The notes under the pieces are model-generated. The model worked only from the letters and a program-made list of their open reading frames with translations, was not told the origin of the DNA and made no database searches. Below, one piece after another: positions 6,118-7,690 of a DNA stretch of 7,690 bases. Numbering within the stretch: the first letter of the stretch is position 1; the number at the start of each line of letters is the position of its first letter. Both the position numbers and the translations under genes were made by a program. This DNA is from Defluviitaleaceae bacterium. GTDB lineage: Bacteria > Bacillota > Clostridia > Lachnospirales > WQUN01. Location: assembly GCA_009783525.1 (NCBI GenBank), contig WRDG01000110.1, forward strand, positions 1-7,690, in the 5' to 3' direction.

Positions 6118-7690
6118 TTGGAAAAACACGCAAAGAATTTCAGCCTGTACATAATCATCTTCTTGATTATTTTATTCATCTTGTCCGCAGTGCGGCTTCT
6201 GTCGCCTCAAACGTCGGACAGTCCCTACACATACGCGCAGCTCGTAAACGACGTACGCACCGGAAGGGTTTCGCGCCTTGAAATAACCCCGGACGCCGAC
6301 GTGGCAAACGCCGGCAAGGCGACCGCATATTTGTCGGACGGGTCAAACCGCACGGTAGAAATCCCGAGCGTCGATCTGTTCATGCAGTATGTCCACCAAT
6401 ACATCGAGGCGGGGCAGCTCAGCTTTGACACGGTAGCCGCGTCAAAGCCCGGTCTTTTTGTACAGCTTCTGCCATACATAATCATCATGGGCGTTTCGAT
6501 TTTCCTTTTGATGTTTATCATGCAGCAGGTGCAGGGCGGCGGCGGAGGCGGCGGCAACCGTATGATGTCGTTCGGCAAAAGCAAAGCGCGGGTCACCATG
6601 GAAGACCACCGCAAGGTTACGTTCGCGCAAGTGGCAGGCCTTGAAGAAGAAAAAGCGGAATTGATGGAGATAGTCGATTTTTTAAAGGCGCCGAAAAAAT
6701 ACATCGACATTGGTGCGCGGATACCCAAGGGCGTGCTCTTGGTCGGGCCGCCCGGAACCGGCAAAACTTATTTGGCGCGCGCGGTGGCCGGCGAGGCCGG
6801 CGTACCCTTCTACAGCATTTCCGGTTCCGATTTTGTTGAAATGTTTGTCGGCGTGGGCGCAAGCCGCGTGAGGGATCTGTTTGAACAGGCGAAAAAAAAT
6901 CCGGCAAGCATTGTGGTCATAGACGAGATCGACGCCGTGGGGCGCAAGCGCGGCGCGGGGCTCGGCGGCGGCCACGACGAGCGCGAGCAGACTTTAAATC
7001 AACTGTTGGTGGAAATGGACGGCTTCGGCGTAAACGAGGGCGTCATTATCATTGCGGCCACAAACCGCCCGGACATCCTCGACCCGGCTCTTTTAAGACC
7101 CGGACGCTTCGACCGCCGCATAGTCGTAAACCGTCCGGACGTTGCGGGACGCGAAGCCGTGCTGCTTGTCCACGCCGAAGGCAAGGCGTTCGCCGCAGAC
7201 GTTTCGTTCAAAACCGTGGCACAAACCACTTCGGGCTTTACGCCTGCCGATTTGGAAAATCTTTTGAACGAAGCCGCGCTGCTTTCGGCCCGCGAGGACA
7301 AAACCGAAATTGACATGGAATCGATACGGAAGGCCTTTATAAAAGTAGGCATCGGAACAGAAAAAAAGAGCAGGCGCATTACGGAAAAGGAGCGGCGCAT
7401 CACCGCATATCACGAAGCGGGCCACGCTATTTTAAACGAAATTTTAAGCGAGCTCGACGCGAACTACATGGTTTCGATTATCCCGACCGGTATGGCGGGC
7501 GGCTACACGATGCACCTGCCGGGCGAAGACCGAATGTACGACACGAAAATGAAGATGGAGCAGTCGCTCGTGGCGCTGCTTGGAGGACGCGCCGCCGAAA
7601 CGCTCGTGTTTGAAGATATAACCACGGGCGCGTCAAACGATATCGAACGCGCTACGGGGATCGCACGCAACATGGTCGTCAAGTACGGCA
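6118..7690 (+). CDS. ftsH: ATP-dependent zinc metalloprotease FtsH, C-terminus beyond window
   Basis: Membrane-bound hexameric AAA+ protease that extracts and degrades damaged membrane proteins and some regulators. The start is TTG at 6118, with GGAGG (6104-6108) 9 bases upstream; the window holds 524 residues. Order: TM1 (about 9-25); an extracytoplasmic domain (about 30-115) with SPYTYAQLVNDV; TM2 (about 119-137); a Gly-rich linker with seven glycines; Walker A GPPGTGKT (210-217); the FVGVGASRVRDLF pore and sensor region; Walker B VIDEIDA with Asp269 and Glu270; RPGRFDRR (327-334) carrying the arginine fingers; zinc motif HEAGH (432-436); and the third zinc ligand Asp508 in TTGASNDIERAT. 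All catalytic residues are present. About 80-130 C-terminal residues should lie beyond 7690. It is last in the visible operon, 22 bases after hpt, with no terminator between. Confidence 0.97.
   Translation, partial: MEKHAKNFSLYIIIFLIILFILSAVRLLSPQTSDSPYTYAQLVNDVRTGRVSRLEITPDADVANAGKATAYLSDGSNRTVEIPSVDLFMQYVHQYIEAGQLSFDTVAASKPGLFVQLLPYIIIMGVSIFLLMFIMQQVQGGGGGGGNRMMSFGKSKARVTMEDHRKVTFAQVAGLEEEKAELMEIVDFLKAPKKYIDIGARIPKGVLLVGPPGTGKTYLARAVAGEAGVPFYSISGSDFVEMFVGVGASRVRDLFEQAKKNPASIVVIDEIDAVGRKRGAGLGGGHDEREQTLNQLLVEMDGFGVNEGVIIIAATNRPDILDPALLRPGRFDRRIVVNRPDVAGREAVLLVHAEGKAFAADVSFKTVAQTTSGFTPADLENLLNEAALLSAREDKTEIDMESIRKAFIKVGIGTEKKSRRITEKERRITAYHEAGHAILNEILSELDANYMVSIIPTGMAGGYTMHLPGEDRMYDTKMKMEQSLVALLGGRAAETLVFEDITTGASNDIERATGIARNMVVKYG

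Noticed and set aside
6225..6764. Minus-strand ORF of 179 codons opposite ftsH
   Set aside because: It contains a poly-Pro run that is only the complement of the FtsH glycine linker, and it has no recognisable domain.

Overview
The window looks like chromosomal DNA of an uncultured clostridium-like Firmicute. The evidence is the conserved tilS-hpt-ftsH gene order, strong GGAGG-type ribosome binding sites, two TTG starts, and a B-box/TM2-like membrane protein of a kind I know mainly from Clostridia. Coding regions prefer G or C at the third codon position, while gaps between genes are AT-rich. No mobile element, CRISPR array, rRNA or tRNA gene was seen.

Left part (1-753): a minus-strand gene runs off the left edge. 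It encodes an exported or membrane-anchored protein with an unusually long N-terminus, a good ribosome binding site and a consensus-like promoter. Upstream of it lie two overlapping minus-strand ORFs of 28 and 40 codons; the 40-codon one has strongly coding-like third positions. Upstream of those is a compact block of inverted and direct repeats that can form alternative hairpins.

Middle (754-3200, minus strand): argS (arginyl-tRNA synthetase) is followed 86 bases downstream by a membrane protein with an N-terminal B-box-like zinc finger. The two are probably co-transcribed from a good promoter just upstream of argS.

Right part (3201-7690): a 148-base divergent control region separates argS from a rightward operon. 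The operon holds an alpha/beta-hydrolase-like membrane-anchored protein, tilS (tRNA-Ile lysidine synthetase), hpt (hypoxanthine phosphoribosyltransferase) and ftsH (AAA+ membrane protease, cut by the right edge). Spacing is tight: 3 bases between hydrolase and tilS, 2 between tilS and the preferred hpt start, and 22 between hpt and ftsH. tRNA modification, purine salvage and membrane protein quality control are thus transcribed together, with translation-related argS divergent.

Most of the window is core housekeeping. The parts worth a second look are the hydrolase homologue, which seems to lack its catalytic serine and a C-terminal segment; the in-frame single-stop junction between it and tilS; and the small-ORF and hairpin region at 377-674. 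I did not find convincing evidence of a wholly new multi-gene system.
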